The notes under the pieces: generated by a model | Told to the model about the DNA's origin: nothing | What the model saw: the letters and a program-made list of their open reading frames with translations, nothing else | Databases searched by the model: none | NCBI GenBank assembly: GCA_017413085.1 | Contig: JAFPVC010000026.1 | Coordinates: forward strand, 1-64,000 | DNA: 64,000 nucleotides | Source: Prevotella sp. | GTDB taxonomy: Bacteria > Bacteroidota > Bacteroidia > Bacteroidales > Bacteroidaceae | Direction of reading: 5' to 3' | Shown: positions 8,402-16,668 of the stretch, one piece after another | Position numbering within the stretch: the first letter of the stretch is position 1 | How the letters are laid out: each line of letters begins with the position of its first letter | Position numbers and translations under genes: made by a program

Positions 8402-9229
8402 ATGAAAAATATCATTATTGCAGTATTGCTGACTGCTTTCACACTGACATCAGCAGCACAGACCGCCAAGCCTGACGGCAAGGCTGGTGCCGACACAACA
8501 GCCACGGTAAAGGCTACAGCCGACACGACGAGCATGTTGCTTGACGAGGCCGCCCTTGAAATGGCAGACACCACAATGATTGATGCCGCTGCCGAAGGCG
8601 GTGCCTACACACAGCTGAAGACAAAATTCGTGGAAGGCGGTGCCGGCTTCATGTCGCTCGTGGCATTGTGCCTGATTATCGGACTGGCGTTCTGCATAGA
8701 GCGCATAGTCTATCTCACCATGTCAGAGATTGACGCCAAGAAATTCATGCTCGCGCTTGAGGAAAAGCTCAAGACCAGCGGTGTTGAAGAAGCCAAGACA
8801 CTATGCCGCAACACGCGCGGTCCTGTGGCAAGCATCTGCTATCAAGGACTGCTGCGCATAGGAGCGAAGGACGAGGAGATAGAACGCTCCGTCAGTTCAT
8901 ATGCCTCGGTGCAGGTAGGCAAGATGGAGAAAGGCTGCTCATGGATTACCCTCTGCATTGCCATGGCACCGTCGCTGGGATTCCTCGGCACAGTGATAGG
9001 CATGGTAATGGCATTCGACCAGATACAGGCTGCCGGCGACATCAGCCCAACCATCGTGGCATCGGGCATGAAGGTGGCACTCATCACTACCATATTCGGT
9101 ATTATCACCGCCTTGATTCTGCAACTGTTCTACAATTACATACTGTCGAAGATAGACCATCTGACAGCGCAGATGGAGGAGAGTGCCATTACGCTGATGG
9201 ATACCGTTTCTTCTGTTCAAAAGTCATAG
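8402..9229 (+). CDS. exbB: ExbB/TolQ/MotA-family proton channel subunit
   Basis: The 275-residue protein has a cleavable-looking signal peptide (to SAAQ, about 20) and an Ala/Thr-rich linker (about 21-60). The MotA/TolQ/ExbB domain follows, with three membrane segments at about 78-98, 180-200 and 220-245. Conserved features include APSLGFLGTVIGM. ExbB forms the inner-membrane pentamer that, with ExbD, uses proton motive force to energise TonB. An N-terminal signal before ExbB is common in Bacteroidetes. It is the first gene of a four-gene operon; a tonB gene lies about 30 kb away at 39514-40209. Confidence 0.88.
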   Translation: MKNIIIAVLLTAFTLTSAAQTAKPDGKAGADTTATVKATADTTSMLLDEAALEMADTTMIDAAAEGGAYTQLKTKFVEGGAGFMSLVALCLIIGLAFCIERIVYLTMSEIDAKKFMLALEEKLKTSGVEEAKTLCRNTRGPVASICYQGLLRIGAKDEEIERSVSSYASVQVGKMEKGCSWITLCIAMAPSLGFLGTVIGMVMAFDQIQAAGDISPTIVASGMKVALITTIFGIITALILQLFYNYILSKIDHLTAQMEESAITLMDTVSSVQKS

Positions 9230-9235
9230 GCTAAC

Positions 9236-9535
9236 ATGATTATCGCTGACATAATGATAGTATTGATGGCTCTGGCAGTGCTGGGCACGATATGTGCCAC
9301 GGCATACAGCGTGAGCCACTCGCTGCGCACAAACAGACGGCGCGGCATGGAGAACGGCGTGCCTGTGGGCAGGATTGGATGGGCAGTCGTAATACTGCTC
9401 GTGTGCGTGGCACTCCCTGCATGGCTGGCAGGTTCGTTTACCGACATGTGTATGATAACCGCCGGCGTAATGCTGCTCGCAGCATCAGCCGCCGTGGCAT
9501 ACAGTAAGATAACAACTGCAAGACTGAGACAATGA
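9236..9535 (+). CDS. small membrane protein inside the exb operon
   Basis: The 99-residue product has three likely hydrophobic helices (about 5-25, 46-66 and 70-90) with a basic loop RTNRRRG between the first two. I do not recognise a named family. It lies 6 nt after exbB and overlaps exbD by 4 nt (ATGA), so it is clearly co-expressed with the proton-channel genes. It could be an accessory or stabilising subunit; this is inferred from position only. Confidence 0.65.
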   Translation: MIIADIMIVLMALAVLGTICATAYSVSHSLRTNRRRGMENGVPVGRIGWAVVILLVCVALPAWLAGSFTDMCMITAGVMLLAASAAVAYSKITTARLRQ

Positions 9536-10065
9536 CACTGCGAAGGCGAAAGAAACACTCGGTGCCGGGACTCGACACCACATCGACATCCGACATATCG
9601 TTCATGCTCCTGATATTCTTCCTCGTGACGACATCGATGGACAGTACGAAGGGGCTGGGACGACAGCTACCCCCCATCGACCCCGAGGAACAGCAGGAAC
9701 TGCTCGACGTGGACAGACAGAAGATTCTAACCATGCGCCTCATGCCGGGCGGAAGACTGACAGTTGACGACAAGCCGGCGAAGATTGACGACGGCCTGCG
9801 CAAGCAGCTGCGCCACTTCATTCTTGAGAAAGGACGCTCGCACATCATAGAACTACAGATAGACAAGCAGGCAGACTACGATTCTTACTTCCGGCTGCAA
9901 AACCAGATAGTGCGTGCATACGCCGAACTGCGCAATGCTGCGGCAGAGAAGAAATACCACAAGCCGTTTGGCAGTCTTAACGATGAGCAGCGACAAGAGA
10001 TAACCGACCTCTTTCCGCAGCGCATACAGGAAAGCACCGATCAGTTTACAGCGCACGATTCATAA
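9532..10065 (+). CDS. exbD: ExbD/TolR-family biopolymer transport protein
   Basis: The 177-residue protein has the ExbD layout: a basic start (RRRKKHSVPGLDTTSTSD), one membrane segment (about 20-40) and a periplasmic domain. The conserved Asp at the start of the helix (SDISFMLLIFFLV) matches the proton-carrying residue of ExbD/TolR. It shares an ATGA overlap with the preceding small membrane gene. With the second ExbD-like gene downstream it forms the paired ExbD arrangement common in Bacteroidetes. It acts in the inner membrane with ExbB and TonB. Confidence 0.88.
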   Translation: MTLRRRKKHSVPGLDTTSTSDISFMLLIFFLVTTSMDSTKGLGRQLPPIDPEEQQELLDVDRQKILTMRLMPGGRLTVDDKPAKIDDGLRKQLRHFILEKGRSHIIELQIDKQADYDSYFRLQNQIVRAYAELRNAAAEKKYHKPFGSLNDEQRQEITDLFPQRIQESTDQFTAHDS

Positions 10066-10190
10066 TGCATAATGCATAATTCATAATGCGTGAACTTCAA
10101 TTCTTCAGTTTTTCAATCTTTCAATTCTTAAACTCTTCAATTCTTCAATCTTTCAATTCTTCAATTCTTAAACTCTTCAATTCTTCAACA
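10063..10190. repeat. TTCAATTCTT-type tract preceded by ATGCATAAT repeats
   Basis: The gap between the two exbD genes starts with TAATGCATAATGCATAATTC units. It continues as imperfect TTCAATTCTT/TTCAATCTTT/TTAAACTC units, the reverse complement of the tract at 7363-7468. It contains no stop in the frame of the downstream gene, so an ATG at 10086 could read through it in frame. Confidence 0.8.
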
Positions 10191-10610
10191 TTGATTTCCA
10201 TTCGCCGACATAAGCAACGCAGCGTGCCACGACTCAACATGGCTTCGATGCCCGACCTTATCTTTACAGTGCTGTTCTTCTTCATGACCATCACCCACAT
10301 GAGGAATGAGACGCCACGTCTGAGCATTGAGACGCCCGAAGGCAAGGAACTGACACAGCCGTCAAGCAAACGCTCTATTGTAAACCTGTATATCGGAGCC
10401 AACAAGCATGGGCAAACTCTTGTGCAGGTTGGCAACCGAGTAGTCAAGCCAGAACAACTCGGCAAGATCCTGCCGCCCGCCGATGAAGAAGTAATCGTGA
10501 ACATACGTGCCGACAAGGGCACGCCCATGGGCATTATAAGCGACGTAAAACAAGAGTTGCGTCGCAACGGACTTCTGAACATCCGCTACAACGCAACTGA
10601 GAAAAAATAG
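10191..10610 (+). CDS. exbD: second ExbD/TolR-family protein
   Basis: The product is an ExbD paralogue with the basic start SIRRHKQRSVPRLN, the motif SMPDLIFTVLFFFM containing the conserved Asp, and a periplasmic domain of about 100 residues. I place the start at TTG 10191 because homologous ExbD proteins begin with a short basic segment just before the helix. An ATG at 10086 would add 35 residues encoded entirely by the low-complexity repeat. If that ATG is used, the repeat has become coding sequence. It pairs with the upstream ExbD as part of the TonB energising complex. Confidence 0.82.
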   Translation: MISIRRHKQRSVPRLNMASMPDLIFTVLFFFMTITHMRNETPRLSIETPEGKELTQPSSKRSIVNLYIGANKHGQTLVQVGNRVVKPEQLGKILPPADEEVIVNIRADKGTPMGIISDVKQELRRNGLLNIRYNATEKK

Positions 10611-10655
10611 TTTTTATCTACCCCACTCTCCACATCTGGGGCTTATAATCCTCTG

Positions 10656-11363
10656 TCAAGGCTCTATTGTGAAGCCCAAGACAAGATAGCCTTTCTTCGT
10701 ACTGGGGTTGCAGCTGCCTTCCACAAACACTGGAACACTGAATTTCTTATATACTGGTATCTCCTTCGTAGCGCGCAAAGCCAGATTGACGACAGCAAAG
10801 CCATTGACATCACTATAGAATGAAGTGTAGTATGGCACGATGCCTGCCGTCGCCGTCCAGTCACAAGTAACGAATTTGAATGGCGCCGTCAGTTCCAGAT
10901 ACGACGAGTATGCTCTTTCCCCGCTTTTATTTACTCCATCGTCACCGCCAATGTTGGTGAACCACTTCGCCGCTACGGGACCGAAGTCGTAACCCACGTA
11001 TGCCTCCCACACATGCTGTGTGTCATGCGCACGGTATTCAAAGTAGTTGTTCTCCGCACCGTAGTATGAGAAATAATAGTCTCCTACACCTATGCTGAAT
11101 CCCTTGTTTGCATATCCCAGCGTGAGGTCAAACTCCTTCGCATCCTTCTTGTTGATAAAGCCGAAGCTACTCCATGCCGTCAATGACAGTCCTTTATACG
11201 ACAAGGTGGCCGTGGGCTGCACGGCGGCATCACCCAATGCCTGGCCACGCCATATATAACGTGAAACAACATCCATTCCCACTGTTCCCTCTATCTCATT
11301 CTGCGCACTTGCCGTGCATAGCCCCGCCACTGCAACAATAGCGAGCATCATCTTTCTTAACAT
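10656..11363 (-). CDS. outer-membrane beta-barrel protein, TorF-like putative porin
   Basis: The 235-residue protein has a Sec signal peptide ending in CTASAQ (about 21). Alternating aromatic/polar strands follow (SRYIWRGQAL, LTLGYANKGFSIGVGDYYFSYYG), and it ends near a beta-strand, as expected for a small outer-membrane barrel. The VSRYIWRG opening is like that of TorF-type putative porins. Substrate unknown. It is transcribed alone, convergent with the exb operon, with its own -7 box at 11394-11401. Confidence 0.7.
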   Translation of the reverse strand: MLRKMMLAIVAVAGLCTASAQNEIEGTVGMDVVSRYIWRGQALGDAAVQPTATLSYKGLSLTAWSSFGFINKKDAKEFDLTLGYANKGFSIGVGDYYFSYYGAENNYFEYRAHDTQHVWEAYVGYDFGPVAAKWFTNIGGDDGVNKSGERAYSSYLELTAPFKFVTCDWTATAGIVPYYTSFYSDVNGFAVVNLALRATKEIPVYKKFSVPVFVEGSCNPSTKKGYLVLGFTIEP

Positions 11364-11393
11364 ATTCGCTTATAATATTTTCAAATTGCGATG

Positions 11394-11401
11394 CAAAGGT
11401 A
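11394..11401 (-). promoter_or_regulatory. -7 box for the TorF-like porin gene
   Basis: The minus strand reads TACCTTTG (TAnnTTTG), about 30 nt before the ATG at 11363. Only the -7 element is claimed. Confidence 0.55.
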
Positions 11402-11462
11402 CAAAGAAAACGTGAAACAGCCAATTATTTTGTTGCCATAAAACAAAAAACGCATCACTTAT

Positions 11463-11493
11463 TTGGCTTTTCCAATGAAAAACAGTAACTTTG
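11463..11493 (+). promoter_or_regulatory. promoter of thyA
   Basis: A -33 element TTGG starts at 11463 and the -7 box TAACTTTG is at 11486-11493, 20 nt apart. That is the normal Bacteroidetes spacing. The block TTTGGCTTTTC is shared with the promoter at 22231-22262 in front of the topoisomerase gene. It also shows that the in-frame start at 11463 is too early. Confidence 0.75.
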
Positions 11494-11528
11494 CATATTG
11501 TTCAACCAAACAATCCAAAAACACTGAA

Positions 11529-12323
11529 ATGCAACAGTATTTAAACCTGCTTCAACGAATAATGAATGAGGGCGCGGTGAAAACAGACCGCACCGGCACC
11601 GGCACCAAGAGTGTGTTCGGACATCAGATGCGCTTCCGCATGAGTGACGGTTTCCCGTTGCTTACTACAAAGAAACTGCACCTCAAGTCGATAATACATG
11701 AACTGCTGTGGTTTCTCAGCGGCGACACCAACATACGCTACCTTCAGGAAAACGGTGTGCGCATTTGGAACGAATGGGCCGACGAGAACGGCGAGCTCGG
11801 TCCCGTATATGGTCATCAGTGGCGCTCATGGCCAGACTACAAGGGTGGCACCATCGACCAGATTCAGCAATGCGTGGACCTAATCAAGCACCACCCTGAC
11901 TCGCGCCGCATCATGGTGAGCGCATGGAACCCGGCAGAGGTGCCCGACATGGCACTGCCGCCTTGCCACTGCCTGTTCCAGTTTTATGTAGCCGACGGAA
12001 AACTCTCGCTGCAACTGTACCAGCGTTCGGCAGACACTTTCCTTGGCGTGCCGTTCAATATCGCCTCTTACGCCCTGCTGCTGCAGATGATGGCGCAGGT
12101 GACAGGACTGGAATGTGGCGATTTCATACACACAACCGGCGACACGCACCTGTACCTGAACCATATGGAACAAGCACAGTTGCAGCTCACGCGCACCCCG
12201 CGCCCGCTGCCGAAGATGAAGATTAACCCCGACGTGAAAGACATCTTCTCTTTCCATTACGACGACTTTGAACTGACCGACTACGACCCGTGGCCACACA
12301 TCAAGGCAGAGGTCAGCGTCTGA
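11529..12323 (+). CDS. thyA: thymidylate synthase
   Basis: ThyA methylates dUMP to dTMP using methylene-tetrahydrofolate, in the cytoplasm. From ATG 11529 the protein has 264 residues, the length of E. coli ThyA. Family signatures are all present: [12 protein letters not shown] near the start, the nucleophile Cys in [11 protein letters not shown] (about 146), [18 protein letters not shown], and HLYLNHMEQ. Upstream in-frame starts lie before the promoter and are rejected. No dihydrofolate reductase gene follows; the next gene encodes an unrelated ATPase with its own promoter. Confidence 0.97.
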   Translation: MQQYLNLLQRIMNEGAVKTDRTGTGTKSVFGHQMRFRMSDGFPLLTTKKLHLKSIIHELLWFLSGDTNIRYLQENGVRIWNEWADENGELGPVYGHQWRSWPDYKGGTIDQIQQCVDLIKHHPDSRRIMVSAWNPAEVPDMALPPCHCLFQFYVADGKLSLQLYQRSADTFLGVPFNIASYALLLQMMAQVTGLECGDFIHTTGDTHLYLNHMEQAQLQLTRTPRPLPKMKINPDVKDIFSFHYDDFELTDYDPWPHIKAEVSV

Positions 12324-12343
12324 CGAAATGTTAAAACCACATA

Positions 12344-12380
12344 AATATCAACAGCAGTTGACTCAACTGTTGTTGATATT
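12344..12380. terminator. 17-bp inverted repeat after thyA
   Basis: AATATCAACAGCAGTTG at 12344-12360 pairs with CAACTGTTGTTGATATT at 12364-12380 around a 3-nt loop, with one mismatch that is a G-U in RNA. It lies 20 nt after the thyA stop and ends 3 nt before the -7 box of the next gene. It may be the thyA terminator, or an operator covering the -33 region of the ATPase promoter. Confidence 0.55.
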
Positions 12381-12383
12381 TTG

Positions 12384-12391
12384 TATATTTG
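12384..12391 (+). promoter_or_regulatory. -7 box for the AAA ATPase gene
   Basis: TATATTTG matches TAnnTTTG and lies 27 nt before the ATG at 12419. The upstream inverted repeat occupies the place where a -33 element would be. Confidence 0.55.
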
Positions 12392-12418
12392 CACCATGAA
12401 ACTAAAAGCAACGAACAG

Positions 12419-13549
12419 ATGAACAGACCTTTTGTATACGGATACCTGGCCGAAAAAGAAAACTTTATCGACAGGATTGACGAACGCAGACAACTGAAAA
12501 CATTCCTCGGCAACGGCATCAACGTTATGTTAACCTCGCCGAGGCGATGGGGGAAATCATCGCTCGTGAAAGCCACCATGGAAGAGATGAGCGGTGATGA
12601 CAAGAAAGTGCGTGTTTGCTTCATTGATGCCTACAAGGTACACAGCGAGCAAGATTTCTATAACGCCTTTGCCACTGCCATAGTGGAGGGGTTGTCGTCA
12701 ACGCTTGAGAAAGGCATCGAACTAGTAAAGAAATACATACAAGCCCTCACACCAAGCATTAGTCTGAAAAGCGATCCGCTGAACGCCATAGAGGTTGATC
12801 TGAACTACAAGCCTCTACACAAAAGTGCAGAAGACATTCTGAACCTCCCAGAACTGATTGCAAGGCAGAAAGAGTGGCACGTCATAGTCTGCATAGACGA
12901 GTTTCAGCAACTGGCACGTCTGCCTGAATGGAAACGCATAGAATCAACCATGCGCTCAGTATGGCAGGAACACCAGCATGTCAACTATTGTCTCTATGGC
13001 AGCCAACGGCACATGATGATGGACATTTTCAACAATGCAAGCAATCCGTTCTACCGCTTCGGACAGGTAATCTACCTGAAGAAGATAAAAAAAGAATACT
13101 GGCTGCCATACATACAAGAGAGTTTCAGCAAGACTAATAAACACATCTCCGAGGAATACGCCTCACGCATCTGCGACACCGTGGATTGCCATCCATGGTA
13201 TGTGCAGCAACTGGCATTCTTCGTATGGTCAGACACAAACGACGAAGTAACAGAGGAAATTTTCTGTCGACAGGTACAAACTCTCATTGACACCAACGCA
13301 CCACAATACGAAAGCGACATCAACGCATTGGCCGCCTCACAGATTGCCATGCTGAAGGCTGTCTGCAACGGCGAGCAACAACTCAGTGCCAAGTCAGTGA
13401 TAAACAAGTATGGCCTCGGCGGCGCACAAACCATTGCACGCAACAAAAAGGTGCTTGAAACCAAGGACTTTGTGGAACGCAGCGAAAACCAGGCCTACAC
13501 CTTCGTAGACCCTGTCTTCCGACTGTGGTTCCGACAGAAAATCAACTGA
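12419..13549 (+). CDS. AAA/STAND-type ATP-binding protein (ATPase_2 family)
   Basis: The 376-residue cytoplasmic protein has a Walker A-like SPRRWGKSSL (about 40), Walker B VIVCIDEFQ (about 165), and a sensor-like segment LYGSQRHMM. The C-terminal region (about 300-376) looks like a winged helix (SAKSVINKYGLGGAQTIARN). This matches the prokaryotic ATPase_2/Orc1-like group, frequent in Bacteroidetes and of mostly unknown function. The start is ATG 12419 after the promoter. A long inverted repeat precedes the promoter and could be a regulator's target. Not part of an obvious operon. Confidence 0.8.
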   Translation: MNRPFVYGYLAEKENFIDRIDERRQLKTFLGNGINVMLTSPRRWGKSSLVKATMEEMSGDDKKVRVCFIDAYKVHSEQDFYNAFATAIVEGLSSTLEKGIELVKKYIQALTPSISLKSDPLNAIEVDLNYKPLHKSAEDILNLPELIARQKEWHVIVCIDEFQQLARLPEWKRIESTMRSVWQEHQHVNYCLYGSQRHMMMDIFNNASNPFYRFGQVIYLKKIKKEYWLPYIQESFSKTNKHISEEYASRICDTVDCHPWYVQQLAFFVWSDTNDEVTEEIFCRQVQTLIDTNAPQYESDINALAASQIAMLKAVCNGEQQLSAKSVINKYGLGGAQTIARNKKVLETKDFVERSENQAYTFVDPVFRLWFRQKIN

Positions 13550-13676
13550 TACAACGTTACAGTACCGCCAATATGAGCAGCACCTTGTACTGCTAACACC
13601 TATCCCATTACGTCGCTTTTATCACCTGTTAGTAAATTTTAACAGATGAAACAAAGTGAAATCCAACGTTTTTTCA

Positions 13677-13684
13677 TACCTTTG
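13677..13684 (+). promoter_or_regulatory. -7 box for the OmpA-containing operon
   Basis: TACCTTTG matches TAnnTTTG and is followed by a 39-nt leader to the ATG at 13724. The rest of the gap 13550-13676 shows nothing else recognisable. Confidence 0.6.
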
Positions 13685-13723
13685 CAGAAACAAAACTAAA
13701 TCATACAATTAAACTCGAACATT

Positions 13724-15010
13724 ATGAAAACCAACAGACTAACCATCATTTTGGCGGTCATACTATGCTGTATGGCTACAACAGTCGATGCGCAAGGATT
13801 CCTAAAGCGCATAAAAGACCGCGCTGTGGATGCAGCAAAGCGTAGCGTGGAATATAAAGTAGAGAACAAGGCCGGACGAGTTACCGACGATGCCATGGAT
13901 GCCGTGCTCGACGGAAAAGGAAAGAAGAAAGACAAGTCTGGCAATGAATCGTCAAGCAGGAACGACGAAGAGGTGGAAACTGAGCCACAGGAGGTAGAAG
14001 CCACGTATGAGCAGAGCGACTTCGTGCCAGGTTCCATAGTTTTCTTCGAGGACAACCTGCAGAACGAGCAAATGGGTGAGTTCGCCTCAAAGTGGGACCT
14101 TGTAGATGGTTCTACAGACGTAGCAATCATAAAGGGCAAGAAGTGTATCCATTTTGAGCCAGGTTCAAGGATTGAACCCCTCATGACCAATCAAAGCAGC
14201 TATATGCCAGACATGTTTACACTGGAATTTGACTTTTGGATGAACGACCCAAAGACAGAAATGCACAACTGCTATGAGTTGGAGTTCAGTAATGGCAATG
14301 GAGAAGATGTGTACCAGATTAGAATAGGCGAAAGTTACAGCAAATTGGAAGTGACGTGCCGCTATAAATCGACTACTGGCGACTGGCGTGAATCTGGCGA
14401 AGGCAAGACATGGGAACTGAAGAAAAATGACTGGAGCCATTTCGCCATGTCATTCAACAAACGTGCACTCAAGATTTACATCAATGGAAAGCGCGTCATC
14501 AACATTCCAAATTGCACATCAGCTGTTCGTATGAAGATTCACCAAGCTGACTGGGGAGGGTTCAACGGCAACAAGAACTACATGACCAACTTCCGCTATG
14601 CCAAGGGAGCAATGGAGTTGTATGACCAGAATGTTACCGACATGTCTGCCGTAGAGAAGGCCATCGCTACAACTGGCAAGTTCGTTACCAACAACATACT
14701 CTTTGAGACGGGCAAGGCTACGCTGAAGCCTGAGTCGATGGCTGAGATACAGAAGGTGGCAGACTATATGAAGAAGAATCCTTCAGTGCGCTTTGAGGTG
14801 CAGGGACATACCGACAACCAAGGCTCTGACGCCGTTAACGACCCTCTGTCACAGCAGCGTGCCGAGTCCGTTGTCAAGGCTCTTGTGGGATTAGGCTGCG
14901 ATGAATTCAACCTCCGTGCCGTTGGCAAGGGTTCACACGAACCAGTTGCCGACAACAAGTCAGAGGATGGCCGTGCAAAGAACCGCCGCGTGGAGTTCAT
15001 AAAGAAATAA
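13724..15010 (+). CDS. OmpA-family protein with a laminin-G-like middle domain
   Basis: The 428-residue protein has a signal peptide ending TVDAQ (about 25) and a basic amphipathic segment QGFLKRIKDRAVDAAKR. A charged linker (about 60-90) and a beta-rich LamG/concanavalin-like domain (about 95-300, FTLEFDFWMND) follow. The OmpA C-terminal domain is at about 315-428 (LFETGKATLKPES, QGHTDNQGS, NRRVEFIKK), which normally binds peptidoglycan and anchors the outer membrane. The two genes after it are close (9 nt each), so they are probably one operon. Its opening segment resembles that of the next gene. Confidence 0.85.
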   Translation: MKTNRLTIILAVILCCMATTVDAQGFLKRIKDRAVDAAKRSVEYKVENKAGRVTDDAMDAVLDGKGKKKDKSGNESSSRNDEEVETEPQEVEATYEQSDFVPGSIVFFEDNLQNEQMGEFASKWDLVDGSTDVAIIKGKKCIHFEPGSRIEPLMTNQSSYMPDMFTLEFDFWMNDPKTEMHNCYELEFSNGNGEDVYQIRIGESYSKLEVTCRYKSTTGDWRESGEGKTWELKKNDWSHFAMSFNKRALKIYINGKRVINIPNCTSAVRMKIHQADWGGFNGNKNYMTNFRYAKGAMELYDQNVTDMSAVEKAIATTGKFVTNNILFETGKATLKPESMAEIQKVADYMKKNPSVRFEVQGHTDNQGSDAVNDPLSQQRAESVVKALVGLGCDEFNLRAVGKGSHEPVADNKSEDGRAKNRRVEFIKK

Positions 15011-15019
15011 CGAGAGATT

Positions 15020-16660
15020 ATGAGAAAGATAATTATTGCAGCCGTAGCACTGGCAACGATTGGCGTTGCTGACGGCAATGCACAGGGCTTTCTGAAGAAG
15101 ATGAAGCAGAAGGCCGAGGCTGCCATTGGCGGAGCTATGGGCGACAAAGCCCGGCAAAACGCTGAAGACGAGGCCGAATACTCAAGCAGTGCAGAACTTG
15201 GCAACGACAAGGATATAAACGTGCCGCAGGGTTCTGACATCGTGCCGAAGCGCCACACTTCAACAATAATATGGGACGGCGTGATAACACCGAGTACGGC
15301 ATCGACGGCTGCCGAACTGATGCGCCAGTTGCCTGCCTTGCCATCGGCAGAGAAGATGGCGCGCAGCAGCATGGAAGAGCGCGATGCTTACTACCAGAGC
15401 ATTGCGGCGGTGACGACACGCTGCGAGCAACTGGAGAAGCAGGGCGAATGCAGTGATGCCGAGATGGTGGCACTGCGCGAGAAGTGGGAGAAGAAAGTCT
15501 CTGAACTCTTCGGCATAACAAAAGAGGAGATGGCGCTCTTGCAGGACGAGAATGCCACCGATGCCCAGAAGGAGCCTGTAAAGAAGAAGATAACGGCAAA
15601 GATACTGGGCGGCAATCCTGACATGGACGAGATGGAGCGTTTCGGCAACATGAGCGAGAAGGATCAGGAGGCTTACCTCAGGGCTCACCCGGAGTTTATG
15701 CAGAAGATGCGCTCTATGGCTACCAACGCACGCAAGTTCACAGGCAACGTGCAGGCTATGACGGCTGTGATGAACGGATATGAGAGTCAGATGGGAAGGC
15801 TGAGCAACCAGCTTACCAACCTTCTCAGGCAGGAACAGAAGCATACCTATGCCAACATAGGCAGCCGCTATGAGGGTAAGCTGCGCAAACTGTATGACGC
15901 TGCATGCGCTGCCTCAGACCAGGTCAGCGTGGATGCTTACTATGACGAGGCTGACGGACTGCTGTACTCATACCGCCTGGAAGCAGCCAAGGAGTATCGT
16001 GCATCACTGCAGAAACAGATAACAGAGACCAAGCGCATCTATGCAGAGATGATAAAACTGACAGAGGATATGGTGCAGAAGGGCGAGTTGCCACAGTGTG
16101 TTGTCACACGTATGCAGGTAAACTCTGTCATAGGCATTGCCAACATACTGAAGAAGGCATACGGCGAGATGCCAGAACTGGTGGTTAAGCCTTTCTGCTC
16201 AGTCGTGGCTTACAAACTGCCTAAGGGCTGGAACTTCCAGGCATGGGAGTGTAACGGTTATGCCGGAGGCTTCGGCGAACTTGTTCCGGGCAAGACTCCT
16301 GACCGCGGCTTCGGCTGCGACTTCCCTCTGCTTGCCCTGAAAGGCAACGATGACGGCACTACGGTATATGGCGTAGTGGAGTGTGACAAGTTCCGCCAGG
16401 TGTCAGAAAGCGAGGCTATCGAGATAGAGAAACAGGCAGAGGTACGCATCAAGCAGAGAAAGACCGGCGACAAGAAGCCGCCATACGGCGTATATAAGAG
16501 TAAGAACGGCAAACGTACCATTGAGTATAGCCGCACCGGCGAACTCATCATCAACGGTATGTCAACCTATACTCCTATCATGGTGACCGTGACGAGTGAC
16601 GCCGTAGAATGGCTGCTCGTTCTTGAAGACCAGATACTGAAATGCACATATAAGCTATAG
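15020..16660 (+). CDS. secreted coiled-coil protein of unknown function
   Basis: The 546-residue protein has a signal peptide to GNAQ (about 22) and a following QGFLKKMKQKAEAA helix that resembles the same region of the upstream OmpA protein. Long charged helices (about 90-360) suggest coiled coils. The C-terminal part (about 380-546) is more beta-rich, with Trp, Gly and Tyr (LPKGWNFQAW, RTIEYSRTGELIING). I do not recognise the family. It is probably periplasmic, co-transcribed with the OmpA gene 9 nt upstream and the lysozyme-like gene 9 nt downstream, so a role at the cell wall is possible. Confidence 0.6.
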   Translation: MRKIIIAAVALATIGVADGNAQGFLKKMKQKAEAAIGGAMGDKARQNAEDEAEYSSSAELGNDKDINVPQGSDIVPKRHTSTIIWDGVITPSTASTAAELMRQLPALPSAEKMARSSMEERDAYYQSIAAVTTRCEQLEKQGECSDAEMVALREKWEKKVSELFGITKEEMALLQDENATDAQKEPVKKKITAKILGGNPDMDEMERFGNMSEKDQEAYLRAHPEFMQKMRSMATNARKFTGNVQAMTAVMNGYESQMGRLSNQLTNLLRQEQKHTYANIGSRYEGKLRKLYDAACAASDQVSVDAYYDEADGLLYSYRLEAAKEYRASLQKQITETKRIYAEMIKLTEDMVQKGELPQCVVTRMQVNSVIGIANILKKAYGEMPELVVKPFCSVVAYKLPKGWNFQAWECNGYAGGFGELVPGKTPDRGFGCDFPLLALKGNDDGTTVYGVVECDKFRQVSESEAIEIEKQAEVRIKQRKTGDKKPPYGVYKSKNGKRTIEYSRTGELIINGMSTYTPIMVTVTSDAVEWLLVLEDQILKCTYKL

Positions 16661-16668
16661 GTATAGGC

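Noticed and set aside
11463..11528. 22-residue N-terminal extension of thymidylate synthase
   Set aside because: The promoter lies inside it, and the protein from 11529 has the normal 264 residues.
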